From an uncultured Bacteroidota bacterium (GTDB lineage Bacteria; Bacteroidota; Bacteroidia; Flavobacteriales; Flavobacteriaceae), in contig CAIXNQ010000129.1 in NCBI GenBank assembly GCA_903920835.1, positions 1 through 27,003 on the forward strand: a stretch of DNA of 27,003 nt. The letters run 5' to 3'. Below, piece after piece: positions 5,857-14,785 of the stretch. Each line of letters opens with the position of its first letter. The first letter of the stretch is position 1. The notes under the pieces are model-generated. The model worked only from the letters and a program-made list of their open reading frames with translations. It was not told where the DNA came from and made no database searches. A program made the translations under genes and the position numbers.

Positions 5857-7560
5857 TTATGTAGCTCTTAAACCGCTCGGAAAAACCGAGATGATTTTCG
5901 ACAATCCGCTACCGGTAGCGCTCATAGTGTACGGATGCAACGTTTGCACCAGCAATATAGCATTCTTAATGGGCGTGCTAAATGTAAATTCCAGTTGGGC
6001 TTGATTCGAGCCCAATATGTAGGCCGAATCCATATTTTCTACAATGTTTAGGTCATTGGTGAAATCAAAACACAAGGGTTCATCATAACTTCGTTTCCAG
6101 TACTCATCAAAGGTTTTGGAAAAGGAATTGATCCAATCTTTGGTATATTTTGGCGCTTGTTTTCTCAAGTCGTAAGTACTTGTTGTTCCATTGTTGATAA
6201 AAGACAAATACTGTTGGTACAGTTGATGTTGTGTCTCAGAGTTGGTCAAATCATACACCCTAGTTTGCCCTTGACTGTCTGAAAAATTAACTCGCAGGTT
6301 TCGAGCTGTGACTTTGGTACACACTTCTTGAATTAAATTGCGAGCTGGCAAACAGAAAAAATTTTCATGCGTAAATTGATCTGTGGCATACAACCCTACC
6401 AATACCAAATGAGGGGTTCGGTTTTCAGTTTTCATTGTATTCAATTGCACAATTTCAGTAGTGGTGTTTTCTTTCAAAGCTATAGCTCTGCGCTCATAAT
6501 AGTCGCCGCGAAATTCTGCATAGGCTTCATTCGGATGAGCCGACTCTAGTTTATTTCTTTCAATGACATAGGAATCAGACAAACGCACTTCATTTCCAAC
6601 AATTTTTACGTTGTTGAGTTTAAACACTAACGATTTCATAAATGCAGTAGTAGGTTCATCTGTAATGGGTCTGATATACTCGAAACAGTTTTCAATTTTT
6701 TTAGTAATGTCAATTTCGATTCTGATTTTTTTATTTTTTCCCCAATAATCTTGTATGTTAAAAATATTGTCCAAGGAGTACAAAGGCACTCTAAACGTAT
6801 ATCCAGCAGGAGTAGCCATAAAGTCTACGTAATTATCGTTACTTATTGTTTGATGCGCGGCTGCTGTTTTAGTGTTAGGTACAATCGGTGTTACACCGCC
6901 AGCAAAGGGTATACCATAGGCGTTCATGTGGGCTAATGTATCAGCTCTATTAGGCAACATTCCATAATCGGTTTCAATTACACTATTGTCTGAAAATTTG
7001 TACATGAGCCCTTTACTGTCTACGCGATAAGAAAACATTTTGGGTCCATAATGGTACTTTAAATACTCGTCAGGGTAAGACATGCGTTCCATAACGTCGT
7101 CGCCGTAATTTTTTTCATTGCTGTTGATGTAATTGTTGGAGCAATTTGACATTTCTTTGTCATAGTTTGAAAACACCTTTATACCGGGCATGAGTTCCCG
7201 TATAAAATTCAAACTCATTCCAATTTTGTTTCTTTTATCTACGTCCGAAGCCACAGTCGCGTCAAAAGGCACGTATGCGCCATTGGTCCAACTTTTATAA
7301 AGATTGACTGTAAACACCAAATGCAACGACGGCATGACCAGCCATTCTGCTGGCGTAATGTCAAATGTTATTTTTTGTTGGTCGGTATTGTTCAGCGGTG
7401 AGTATTCCACATAATTGGTCTGCACAATTTCTCCTTGCGTCAGCGGTACTTTATAACCGTCCCATTTTTGTTGATAAATTTCATCTTGAGCTTTGCTCAG
7501 CGTTGCAGTGACTTCAGATATATTCATACCTGCAGGTTCGACAAACATATTTGGAGGCAT
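5857..7560 (-). CDS. Major capsid protein, double jelly roll (hexon-like), 567 aa
   Basis: The length and layout fit Polinton/adintovirus major capsid proteins. There is a first beta-rich barrel (about residues 40-270) with TFDITPAEWLVMPSLHLVF. A typical linker follows (VPLYSLDNIFNIQDYWGKNKKIRIEIDI, about 258-288), then a second barrel ending near residue 560 with strand-like LEFTFSTPIKNAILLVQ. The protein would form pseudo-hexameric capsomers. It starts at MPPNMF behind an A-rich leader (AAAAAATG). A candidate late element is at 7654-7666, and poly(A) signals lie downstream. Its neighbours (core proteins, protease, ATPase) match the virion cluster. The assignment rests on remembered family pattern, size and context; structure prediction would be the decisive test. 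Confidence 0.85.
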   Translation of the reverse strand: MPPNMFVEPAGMNISEVTATLSKAQDEIYQQKWDGYKVPLTQGEIVQTNYVEYSPLNNTDQQKITFDITPAEWLVMPSLHLVFTVNLYKSWTNGAYVPFDATVASDVDKRNKIGMSLNFIRELMPGIKVFSNYDKEMSNCSNNYINSNEKNYGDDVMERMSYPDEYLKYHYGPKMFSYRVDSKGLMYKFSDNSVIETDYGMLPNRADTLAHMNAYGIPFAGGVTPIVPNTKTAAAHQTISNDNYVDFMATPAGYTFRVPLYSLDNIFNIQDYWGKNKKIRIEIDITKKIENCFEYIRPITDEPTTAFMKSLVFKLNNVKIVGNEVRLSDSYVIERNKLESAHPNEAYAEFRGDYYERRAIALKENTTTEIVQLNTMKTENRTPHLVLVGLYATDQFTHENFFCLPARNLIQEVCTKVTARNLRVNFSDSQGQTRVYDLTNSETQHQLYQQYLSFINNGTTSTYDLRKQAPKYTKDWINSFSKTFDEYWKRSYDEPLCFDFTNDLNIVENMDSAYILGSNQAQLEFTFSTPIKNAILLVQTLHPYTMSATGSGLSKIISVFPSGLRAT

Positions 7561-7653
7561 TTTTTAAAAAATAATTTGTTGTTTGTTATGCGCGTTTTAA
7601 ATAAAGGGGAAAGAAAATATAAACGTTTTTATTACAAGCGTCATTTCGAAAAA

Positions 7654-7666
7654 GAACGCGCCTTTA
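7654..7666 (-). promoter_or_regulatory. Candidate late promoter element (copy 2) upstream of the capsid gene
   Basis: The minus strand reads TAAAGGCGCGTTC then TTTTTCGAAA, the same 13-mer and following TTTCG as at 4483-4495. It lies 94-106 nt upstream of the capsid ATG in a 150-bp intergenic region that also contains ACGTTTATATTTTC and AAACGCGCATAAC. Confidence 0.45.
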
Positions 7667-7710
7667 TTAACAAATAAAAACACGGTATACAAGATAAAAA
7701 ATATTTTAAA

Positions 7711-8307
7711 TTACTCTTCTACATAATATTTAGCTCGTTTAAGTCCTTTTTTATAACCTTGCTTTATCAAGTCTTTTTTTTGTTTAGCCAGCGTGGCTTG
7801 CAATTCTTTTTCAGTGCGCAAACACGACTGACAAAACGATTTGACTTTATCGACAGCGTCGACTTGCATAAAACAGTTGGCGCATAAAATGGATGATTTT
7901 TCAAATTGCATTGTGGGTTTTTCGTATACCGGTGCAGGTTTTTCGTACACTGCAGTCTGATACGGTGAATAAATGTCATGTGCCCACGGTTGTTGCATAG
8001 TAGGCGGTTTTATATACTGTACCGGATCGTCTTCTTCAATAGGTTCTTGTTTTTGAGGTTTTAATTTTTTTTCCGCCATTACTTTTTGCAATTCGTCATA
8101 CTTTTTAGCATGTTCCTGAGTGTTGGTATGCAACATTTGAGTTTGTTGCTCAATTTGTTTCAATTGATTTTCTAGCGAATTGACGTTACTTTTCAAGTTG
8201 TAATTTTCGTTTAGTTTTTTAAACTGCTTATACACGTCTCCATATTTGGCACCAAACATGGCATCTTCTTTATTCACTAAAAAAATGCGTCGCGTTGCAG
8301 GTTTCAT
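7711..8307 (-). CDS. 198-aa coiled-coil protein with a four-cysteine zinc motif
   Basis: The family is not recognised. Residues about 25-85 form a likely coiled coil rich in Gln, Lys and Leu. A Pro-rich linker with repeated YEKP (about 115-137) follows. C142-x2-C145 and C159-x2-C162 then form a four-cysteine zinc knuckle or ribbon, followed by a very basic C terminus (KQGYKKGLKRAKYY). The ATG lies 34 nt downstream of a TATATAA sequence. An earlier ATG at 8326 opens only a short overlapping frame. It sits between the 1055-aa minor capsid candidate and the major capsid gene, so a minor virion or DNA-packaging/core role (compare adenovirus V) is plausible but unproven. Confidence 0.8.
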   Translation of the reverse strand: MKPATRRIFLVNKEDAMFGAKYGDVYKQFKKLNENYNLKSNVNSLENQLKQIEQQTQMLHTNTQEHAKKYDELQKVMAEKKLKPQKQEPIEEDDPVQYIKPPTMQQPWAHDIYSPYQTAVYEKPAPVYEKPTMQFEKSSILCANCFMQVDAVDKVKSFCQSCLRTEKELQATLAKQKKDLIKQGYKKGLKRAKYYVEE

Positions 8308-8340
8308 TTTGCAGTTGTTTATTCATTTGTGTGTGGGATA

Positions 8341-8347
8341 TTATATA
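8341..8347 (-). promoter_or_regulatory. TATA-like element before the 198-aa gene
   Basis: The minus strand reads TTATATAATAT in the 51-bp gap between two leftward genes, 34 nt upstream of the ATG. It is the only clear intergenic gap after the tightly packed polymerase-to-minor-capsid block, so it may start the next transcript. Confidence 0.35.
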
Positions 8348-8358
8348 AGCTCTCGTTT

Positions 8359-11300
8359 TTATATTATTTGAAAATAAAATGTTAAAGAAGGATTGTTGTA
8401 CACCGTTGTTTCGTCAAATATCAATCGTTCATGGTCAGAGTTGTAAAAAGTAACGTACAGATGACCAAAATCATCGGCGTCATTGATAACAAACTTTCTA
8501 TAGAGTCCGTCAAATTGAGGATTTGTTTCGTTTTCAAAGTTGATATTGACAGACGAGTCGCCTAGGGCAATGTACGGAGCCATATCGACCGTCATGATGA
8601 CGTTATCCATCACTTGACTGTTTAAAAAGACGGCTTGCTGTTCAATGCCGTCAATAGTAATCCACATGTTTTTGTCCAGAGGTTTAAAGTTTTTAATTTG
8701 CGTCGACATGCCGTTGATAATTGCTAGCGTGCATAAATATTTTCTTTTACTGCGCGACAAACCAGCAATACTGCGTATGTTCTCTGCAGACATTTTAAAC
8801 GTGTACGGATTTTTCTCCACGTCAAATTTAGTTCTTTCCCGCTGCAATACAACGGTGTAACGTTTATTTCCAATGTTGGCCATCGGTTCATAAATGGACA
8901 ACTTTAAGTTTCGTATAGGCAAACTTTGCGTCCAATTGTTAATGATATTTCCTTGTGCGTCCACTTGATATAGAATACCGCCCGAATCCGTCGAACTATA
9001 AACGTTCAGCTGCGAGATATCGCTTTGATTTAGGTACGATTTACTGGCAATTTTGCATTTGTTATAATCGTCGTCCGTAGGCGCTCGTTTCCTTTTTAAA
9101 AAGAGCGTCGAATTGAGCGGCGGTTGAATATCGTTGCTAATGACGGGTTCAATTTCCTTCAAGTAAAAAAGCAGTTCCACATACGGATCGCCAGTGTTTG
9201 GATTTAACATCATCGCGTCGCGATTTTTAGTCAGAAAAAACACATCATCGTTGGCTTTGGGTGGAGGATTTGTTGAGATTGTCATTGTACTTGTAGTGTT
9301 GTCATTTCTTGTTGGATAAGGAGCTAGAAATGACAATGCCGTTTTTTGGTAATTCTCCAATGTTAAAGAAGCTGTTAATGAAGGCAATATCCAAAAATTA
9401 GGTCCATTAACACGAGGTGCAATATCGATGGGTTTGTCTGGAATTGTAGCAGTTCCTAATCCATAGGGAATGTTTAAAGCTTTCAACGTTCCATTGCCGC
9501 TAGACAATGAGTTATGTAAAAAATCGGGCGCTCGAAATTGATAATCTTTCCACACTACCTCTCGGCTTTTATAAAAAGGGATCGGAATTTGAGATGTACG
9601 CACATCAAAACGAGTATATTTGTAAGTTTTAAAATGAACAGCATTTTGAGGTACTGGATAAAAGATTTGAGTCATCAAGTTCAAGAAATGATGAGGCGGA
9701 AATAAAGGTAAACCATTTTTAAGAGGTAGATTGATAGAATTTATACCGTTTGCGTTCATATAAGTCTTTACCGAATTTTGCAGAAAACCATTTAGAATCG
9801 AGGTATCATTCTTATCTGTTCTATTGATATATTCTTGAGGAGGCGGTTGAACATTACTTATACATGTTCTATATACAAGATCTATCAGGGGTTTAAAAGT
9901 AGTCGGTATCCAAGGTGTAATAGAAGAGGTCAGCCATCTGCATTCCCAACTTTCGGCACAATTATTTATAAATGACTCTACGGCAAAACCTACGTTCCAC
10001 GGTACAAATTGTTTATAAGCCAAATTTCTTTGATCTTGAGACCACTGAGGCGTCCAAGTAGTGAGAATAAAATTTTGTAAATAAAGATCTACTTTTACAT
10101 CGCGCACATCATAAACACCATTTACTAAAGTAAAAATCATTGGAGTAATACGGTAAGTTATTTTGCGCGGGTTGATATCTCCAACACCGACGCTAAAATA
10201 CTCGTCACTTGAGTTTGGATCAATCAATTTTAACATGTTTACATCTTTAGTGTTATTGACGTGCTCCACAAAAATCATAAAAGGTAATTTTTTGACTTCT
10301 GCATAGGTTTTATCAATCCATGTTTTGGTTTGTGGGATATACGTTTGATAAAAATTTCTTGCAAACGTAAACAACTCTTCATAATCGTTATCAATAGCTG
10401 TAGCCATACCAGCCACTAAATTATTTGAAATTTTTCCAAAATCAAACACCTGCATTCGTCCTGGGCTTTGCAGTCCTGGAACAGACTCATAAATGGAATG
10501 TAACATGAGATCTGGCAATGCAATTTGTCTTGACAGCCATCTATATGTTGGAAACCAAGGGTTTTCATAATCCCATTGCGGGCAAAGGTCGTCATTATTA
10601 TAATATATAAAAGGTCTTCTACCGTACAGTAAAAAAAGACTTTCTGCAGCTCCGCAGTCGTTAACGTAAGCTTTGGAATTGTTGATTACCCATTGCAACT
10701 CGTTGGTTATTTCTTTCCCGTCTGAGCTTTCTTTAAATAATAATCGAAATAAATTGTCGACGGCCGTTCCTATCCAAGAGTCTGCGAGCGTAGTTTTTGT
10801 AAAATAATAATTAGACATGAGCGCTGTGGGCAGAACCATTTGATTAAACGCTGCCACATCAGGGTAATAAAAGTCAAGCATAGGGGTAATAAAGTCTTTT
10901 ATTTTGACGGTTGTAGCTTGCGGCAATCTTTTTATTCTTAACAGATTAAATAAAAACCAGTCCTTAATGACTTTGCTATCGTCACTAATTGTGTTCTCCG
11001 TTAACGTGTTGTAGGCACCTGCCACAGTTGTACTCCAAGTGTATTGAGGTCCTCTGCCGGTAAGTAGATCGTCCAAAATACAAGTTTCTTTTGTAATGGG
11101 TGGCCAGTTGACAGACTCTTGTCCAACCGTGCCTTCTCCAAAATCCATATAATATTGAATTCTGGAAAGATACAAACCGATTTTTATATCGTTTTCTAAA
11201 ACGCCAGCTAATGAACCTTTTTGAAATATTGGCAATGGTTCGCTAAATTCTAATCGAGTACAAAAACTTCCCACATTGTCTTTAACGGCTTGTTCGCTCT

Positions 11301-11526
11301 CCGTCAACACAATCACGTTGCTAGGTAACGTCATTTCTTTTAAATGCACAATGCTGCCCTTGTTAAATTTCATGGGCTCTTCATTGGGCAACGTGATGGG
11401 GATGGAAAATTCATTCACGGTGTTGTAGTGAATGTTCGGGTCGGCGCTTTTAATTTCCGAAAAGAAAAACTCATGATTCGTATACTCTTTGTTATAAATA
11501 TTTTCTAAAAATAAATTGCTTTCCAT
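8359..11526 (-). CDS. 1055-aa probable minor capsid (penton-like) protein
   Basis: This is a large, beta-rich protein without Cys clusters or enzymatic motifs. The N-terminal 150 residues (FSIPITLPNEEPMKFNKGSIVHLKEMTLPS) and the C-terminal 200 residues both look like jelly-roll strands, with a long middle region (about 200-850) rich in Trp, Tyr, Pro and Asn. One reading is a penton-type vertex protein whose barrel is split by a very large insertion. Known Polinton penton proteins are much shorter, so this would be unusual. A receptor-binding or fibre-like role for the insertion is speculative. The start is 1 nt after the integrase stop, and the ATG context is GTAAAATGG. The middle of the gene is more AT-rich than its ends, which could reflect a later insertion. 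Confidence 0.6.
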   Translation of the reverse strand: MESNLFLENIYNKEYTNHEFFFSEIKSADPNIHYNTVNEFSIPITLPNEEPMKFNKGSIVHLKEMTLPSNVIVLTESEQAVKDNVGSFCTRLEFSEPLPIFQKGSLAGVLENDIKIGLYLSRIQYYMDFGEGTVGQESVNWPPITKETCILDDLLTGRGPQYTWSTTVAGAYNTLTENTISDDSKVIKDWFLFNLLRIKRLPQATTVKIKDFITPMLDFYYPDVAAFNQMVLPTALMSNYYFTKTTLADSWIGTAVDNLFRLLFKESSDGKEITNELQWVINNSKAYVNDCGAAESLFLLYGRRPFIYYNNDDLCPQWDYENPWFPTYRWLSRQIALPDLMLHSIYESVPGLQSPGRMQVFDFGKISNNLVAGMATAIDNDYEELFTFARNFYQTYIPQTKTWIDKTYAEVKKLPFMIFVEHVNNTKDVNMLKLIDPNSSDEYFSVGVGDINPRKITYRITPMIFTLVNGVYDVRDVKVDLYLQNFILTTWTPQWSQDQRNLAYKQFVPWNVGFAVESFINNCAESWECRWLTSSITPWIPTTFKPLIDLVYRTCISNVQPPPQEYINRTDKNDTSILNGFLQNSVKTYMNANGINSINLPLKNGLPLFPPHHFLNLMTQIFYPVPQNAVHFKTYKYTRFDVRTSQIPIPFYKSREVVWKDYQFRAPDFLHNSLSSGNGTLKALNIPYGLGTATIPDKPIDIAPRVNGPNFWILPSLTASLTLENYQKTALSFLAPYPTRNDNTTSTMTISTNPPPKANDDVFFLTKNRDAMMLNPNTGDPYVELLFYLKEIEPVISNDIQPPLNSTLFLKRKRAPTDDDYNKCKIASKSYLNQSDISQLNVYSSTDSGGILYQVDAQGNIINNWTQSLPIRNLKLSIYEPMANIGNKRYTVVLQRERTKFDVEKNPYTFKMSAENIRSIAGLSRSKRKYLCTLAIINGMSTQIKNFKPLDKNMWITIDGIEQQAVFLNSQVMDNVIMTVDMAPYIALGDSSVNINFENETNPQFDGLYRKFVINDADDFGHLYVTFYNSDHERLIFDETTVYNNPSLTFYFQII

Positions 11527-11527
11527 T

Positions 11528-12757
11528 TTACAAAATTAAATTATCATACAATTCAGTTTCGTACTCTTTTAAATTTCTATAATAAATGTCCTTTTTATTT
11601 ACAGGATTCAAATCTTCACGTTTTAATAAAAGTGTTTCGTAAGGCGCGCTAAGATCGCGAACTTTGTACAAATAGGGCGGGCTATAAAATGTATTTACTA
11701 CGTCTTTTCTGACCGTCACTTTGACAATTTTAAAAATACGCGACGTGTTCCATGCAGAGATCATGTTGGTAGTTGCTTTGGCAAATTGCAATCGCGGGTC
11801 GGTTCTGAACTTTTGCACGTACACTTTGGTGCCTACCTTGAGCGGTTTTAATATTTCCATTTTTTTGTTCATTTTTTCGTTCTCCACTCGCGTCAAATTG
11901 TTATACTTGAACGTGTTTTTCGTTTGCTGTTGGGATTTAAACAAGTCCAGCATGCGTAGCGCTTCGCCAGCAGTGTCGTTGCGATTCAATTCTTCGGGTG
12001 TAATGCCCGAAACGGCTCGTTCTTTGCTGTTCATGCGTTCTTCCACGTTGGGCAATTCCGTCACCCAGTCGTTCAATTTTCCTTTTTTTCTCAGTTGTTG
12101 GTAAATTTCTTTCAAACGACGAATGGCGTTCTCGGCCAAGTAGGCTTTTTTCAGATTTTTAGACGCAAAATGCTCAATGTGCGCTCGCTTGCACCATTCG
12201 TAAAAGGCATTGTTGAAAAACTCGGTGCCGTTGTCCGTTTGCAAGTACACCGTCTCTTGTCGTTTAATGTCGGCAAACAAATGCTGCAATCCCGACAAGA
12301 TTTCTGGCGCTGTTTTTTTTCTGGACGCTCGCAGGTACGTCATGTTGGACACTCCGTCTACCAAAACAATGCAGTAGTTGCGTCTGACGTTTCGTTTGTC
12401 GTTGTTAAACACGCGCATGTCGGCCAAATCGCAATGGAAATATTGCCCAGGCAAATGGTACGTCTGTTTGTGCGTTCTAAAACTGTACGGTTGACGTATC
12501 TTGTCCTTTACGGTATCCCTCACTTTGGTTTCAAACAGTCGAGACTGCGACGCCCATCGTTGTATAAAAGCCCGATACGATTCGTCGTCTGCTTGTTGCT
12601 TTTTAATGTCGCGATACAGCTGTTGGTCTGCAGCAGACAACCGCGCATTTTGAAACTTGATCAGCTTTTTTCGTACATTTTCAATCTTGTCCAAACCAAA
12701 CAGTTGACTTTTTAAATTTTCAGTGGCGGCTTGCAACAACTCGTCTACGGCATTCAT
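11528..12757 (-). CDS. Retrovirus-type DDE integrase (Polinton/adintovirus), 409 aa
   Basis: This is the rve-family integrase that inserts the linear viral DNA into host chromosomes. The catalytic core carries Asp110 in YFHCDLADM, Asp175 in LQTDNGTEF and Glu209 in KKAYLAENAIRRLK; the second Asp to Glu spacing of 34 residues matches the D,D-35-E family. An N-terminal helical domain precedes it (residues 1-90). The C-terminal domain (about 305-385: VGTKVYVQK, AWNTSRIFKIVKV, PPYLYKVRDL) is the SH3-like tail usual in Maverick integrases. I see no obvious HHCC zinc finger. The ATG overlaps the upstream stop codon as ATGA, and the stop lies 1 nt before the 1055-aa gene, so the integrase is embedded within the virion block. 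Confidence 0.95.
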   Translation of the reverse strand: MNAVDELLQAATENLKSQLFGLDKIENVRKKLIKFQNARLSAADQQLYRDIKKQQADDESYRAFIQRWASQSRLFETKVRDTVKDKIRQPYSFRTHKQTYHLPGQYFHCDLADMRVFNNDKRNVRRNYCIVLVDGVSNMTYLRASRKKTAPEILSGLQHLFADIKRQETVYLQTDNGTEFFNNAFYEWCKRAHIEHFASKNLKKAYLAENAIRRLKEIYQQLRKKGKLNDWVTELPNVEERMNSKERAVSGITPEELNRNDTAGEALRMLDLFKSQQQTKNTFKYNNLTRVENEKMNKKMEILKPLKVGTKVYVQKFRTDPRLQFAKATTNMISAWNTSRIFKIVKVTVRKDVVNTFYSPPYLYKVRDLSAPYETLLLKREDLNPVNKKDIYYRNLKEYETELYDNLIL

Positions 12758-14784
12758 ATTGGCGATGTGTCGTTAAACTTTCTTCTCCACCGAGGTAGTT
12801 TAGGAGTGCCGTTAAAGGGCGTTGTAGGTTCTCCAATAGGGCTCAGGTCTTCCGTAGGTTCTTCTGTAGGTTCTTTTGTAGGTGGTTCTGTAGGTGGTTC
12901 TGTAGGCGGTTCTGTAGGCGGTTCTTTAGTTACAGTTTCTTCAGGTTTTATTGCTGGTTTTTCAGGTGAGACCATCGGAGATAAATTAAACGGTGGCGGC
13001 GGACCTCTGGATCTCGTAGGAACAACTCTTATTAGTTTTGTGACAATGCTAACGTCTCTACCCAAATTTTCAAACTGGATAAAGTTTTTATACTCTTTGG
13101 CAATCACTTGAGGATTTTCGCCTTTTAATAAACTAAAATAAGAATTGATCATTTTGTTCAAGTAGAGACCTTTATTGCTATAAAAGACACTGATAATCAT
13201 CACCACTTCTACAAGACTTTTTGTGGAAGTGTACCTGTCGCTATCAAAAAGATTTTTATATTGGTCTACTACTTGCTGCACAAAAGCTTTTTTGTCAATG
13301 TGCGACAACAACGCGTTATAAAATTCAGCACCAAAGGATCTTTTATAAAACGGGATTTCGTTTCTTTCAAAAAACATTCTCGCAACAAGGTACAGCATCA
13401 GTAAACCTGTATCCTGTTGAAATTTCCACAACGCGTAGTTGTCGCTTATTTGTTGAAACTGAAGTATTCTTGTTTCGTCCATCATTGCCATTTCCATTTT
13501 GATCAACTCTTCCACCTTATGAACAGAATTGCCATAGTAATAAGCTAGTCTTCCCAGCCAGCTTTCCACGTCATCTAAAACCAAGTCGAGAAATCCTTGC
13601 AGACGTTTGGTCTCTGGCGTTGCATTTTCAAACGTGTTTAATGTTGCCCAGGTTGAGTTTAGCGACACGATGGGTTGATCGGACAATTGACTGGCGTTTA
13701 AAGCTTGCGGGTTCCATTTAGACGTGTCTTTAAACGTCACGGCTCCTCGAATGCCCGCATTGAGCAATTTGCTAAACGGCAAGTGAATCAAATCCCATTT
13801 GTGATAGGTGGCTGTTTTGTTAGGGTCGCTGACGTGCGAGTTGAGCAAGGCAAATATGTTGTCCGCTTCTTGCATCACAATGTTCGAGTCTTGAATAGGC
13901 AGCAAGTTGGGGTTGGTGACGTTACTCAAAATCAAGTCTACCGTTTCGCCTGTATTGTACATGTAATCTTTATAATTTAAAAACAACGTCACATTGCTGA
14001 CGCTGCTTTCTGCTCCTTTGGGGTATGCAAACAACAACTGGTACGTGTTGCCGTGCGAATGGCCCGAGTAACCTGCCAACATGTTTTCCAACCACACTTG
14101 CATTGCTCGCTCGCCAGTAATGCGACTGTCGCCCGTCATTTTTCTTTTTGCCAGTTCGTCTAGACGTGTAAAGTACAGTTCAAAGTTGGGTCGGCTAATC
14201 GGTTGCAACACGTGTTTTGCCGGCGCAGTAGGATTTCCATAAAGAGGATTCAAGGCTTGAGCGCGAATGTCTTGACTGTTGCCGGCAATACGTTGAGCTC
14301 TGTTGTAATCGCCCAAAGCGCGCAAATCGTACTGTCGGTTAAACTCGGCTTCTTGATTGCCTTTTACAATGGGTACAAAGGTCTGAAAATCGTAGTTGGT
14401 ATTTTGAAACGTCTTCCATACGTCTGCGCCCAGATCTTCTGTCAATTTTAAGGGCGCTCCCGTTGACAAGTAGTTCATGTACGGCATTTGTTCGTTTAAG
14501 GCGTTACGAAATTTCATTTCTTGATCAATGGCTACGTACTGTTGTTCTTTAGACCACAACGAATCGGCATACTCTTTAAAATTTGGAAACATGGCATCTT
14601 CTAACGAGTTGTACGTGTCGGGCATGCCAGAGCCAACTGCCGTGTCGACTTGTTGTTGCATTTGTTGCACGTGATCGCTGTATTCGCTCTTGTAAATCTC
14701 CAGCCGGTCTCGTTTAGCCTGTCGTTGAATTTGCGCATAAATGTCGTCGACGGAGGACGTGACGTGGATGCGTTTGCCTTGCAT
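12754..14784 (-). CDS. 676-aa helical protein with a Pro/Thr/Glu repeat tail, putative minor virion protein
   Basis: No family is recognised with confidence. An open frame continues 26 codons upstream into the previous gene, but the ATG at 14784 (MQGKRIHVTSSVDD) lies 1 nt after that gene's stop, in keeping with the neighbouring junctions. The body is mostly alpha-helical (for example DIYAQIQRQAKRDRLEIYKSEY near the N terminus and MEMAMMDETRILQFQQ). The last 90 residues are disordered: PPPPF, then tandem PPTE units, then a basic patch PRWRRKF. A large helical protein beside the ATPase and penton-like gene recalls the position of adenovirus IIIa, but this is a positional comparison only. Its stop codon overlaps the integrase start (ATGA). 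Confidence 0.75.
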   Translation of the reverse strand: MQGKRIHVTSSVDDIYAQIQRQAKRDRLEIYKSEYSDHVQQMQQQVDTAVGSGMPDTYNSLEDAMFPNFKEYADSLWSKEQQYVAIDQEMKFRNALNEQMPYMNYLSTGAPLKLTEDLGADVWKTFQNTNYDFQTFVPIVKGNQEAEFNRQYDLRALGDYNRAQRIAGNSQDIRAQALNPLYGNPTAPAKHVLQPISRPNFELYFTRLDELAKRKMTGDSRITGERAMQVWLENMLAGYSGHSHGNTYQLLFAYPKGAESSVSNVTLFLNYKDYMYNTGETVDLILSNVTNPNLLPIQDSNIVMQEADNIFALLNSHVSDPNKTATYHKWDLIHLPFSKLLNAGIRGAVTFKDTSKWNPQALNASQLSDQPIVSLNSTWATLNTFENATPETKRLQGFLDLVLDDVESWLGRLAYYYGNSVHKVEELIKMEMAMMDETRILQFQQISDNYALWKFQQDTGLLMLYLVARMFFERNEIPFYKRSFGAEFYNALLSHIDKKAFVQQVVDQYKNLFDSDRYTSTKSLVEVVMIISVFYSNKGLYLNKMINSYFSLLKGENPQVIAKEYKNFIQFENLGRDVSIVTKLIRVVPTRSRGPPPPFNLSPMVSPEKPAIKPEETVTKEPPTEPPTEPPTEPPTKEPTEEPTEDLSPIGEPTTPFNGTPKLPRWRRKFNDTSPI
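12853..12930. repeat. 12-bp tandem repeats encoding the PPTE tail
   Basis: About six imperfect units of the form GTAGGYGGTTCT encode the PPTE/EPTE array at the C terminus of the 676-aa protein. Such arrays expand and contract by slippage, so this segment is probably length-variable. Confidence 0.75.
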
Positions 14785-14785
14785 A

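Noticed and set aside
12095..12715. 206-aa plus-strand ORF antisense to the integrase
   Set aside because: The opposite strand encodes a complete integrase with DDE residues. The antisense frame has no recognisable motif and looks like a codon-bias shadow.
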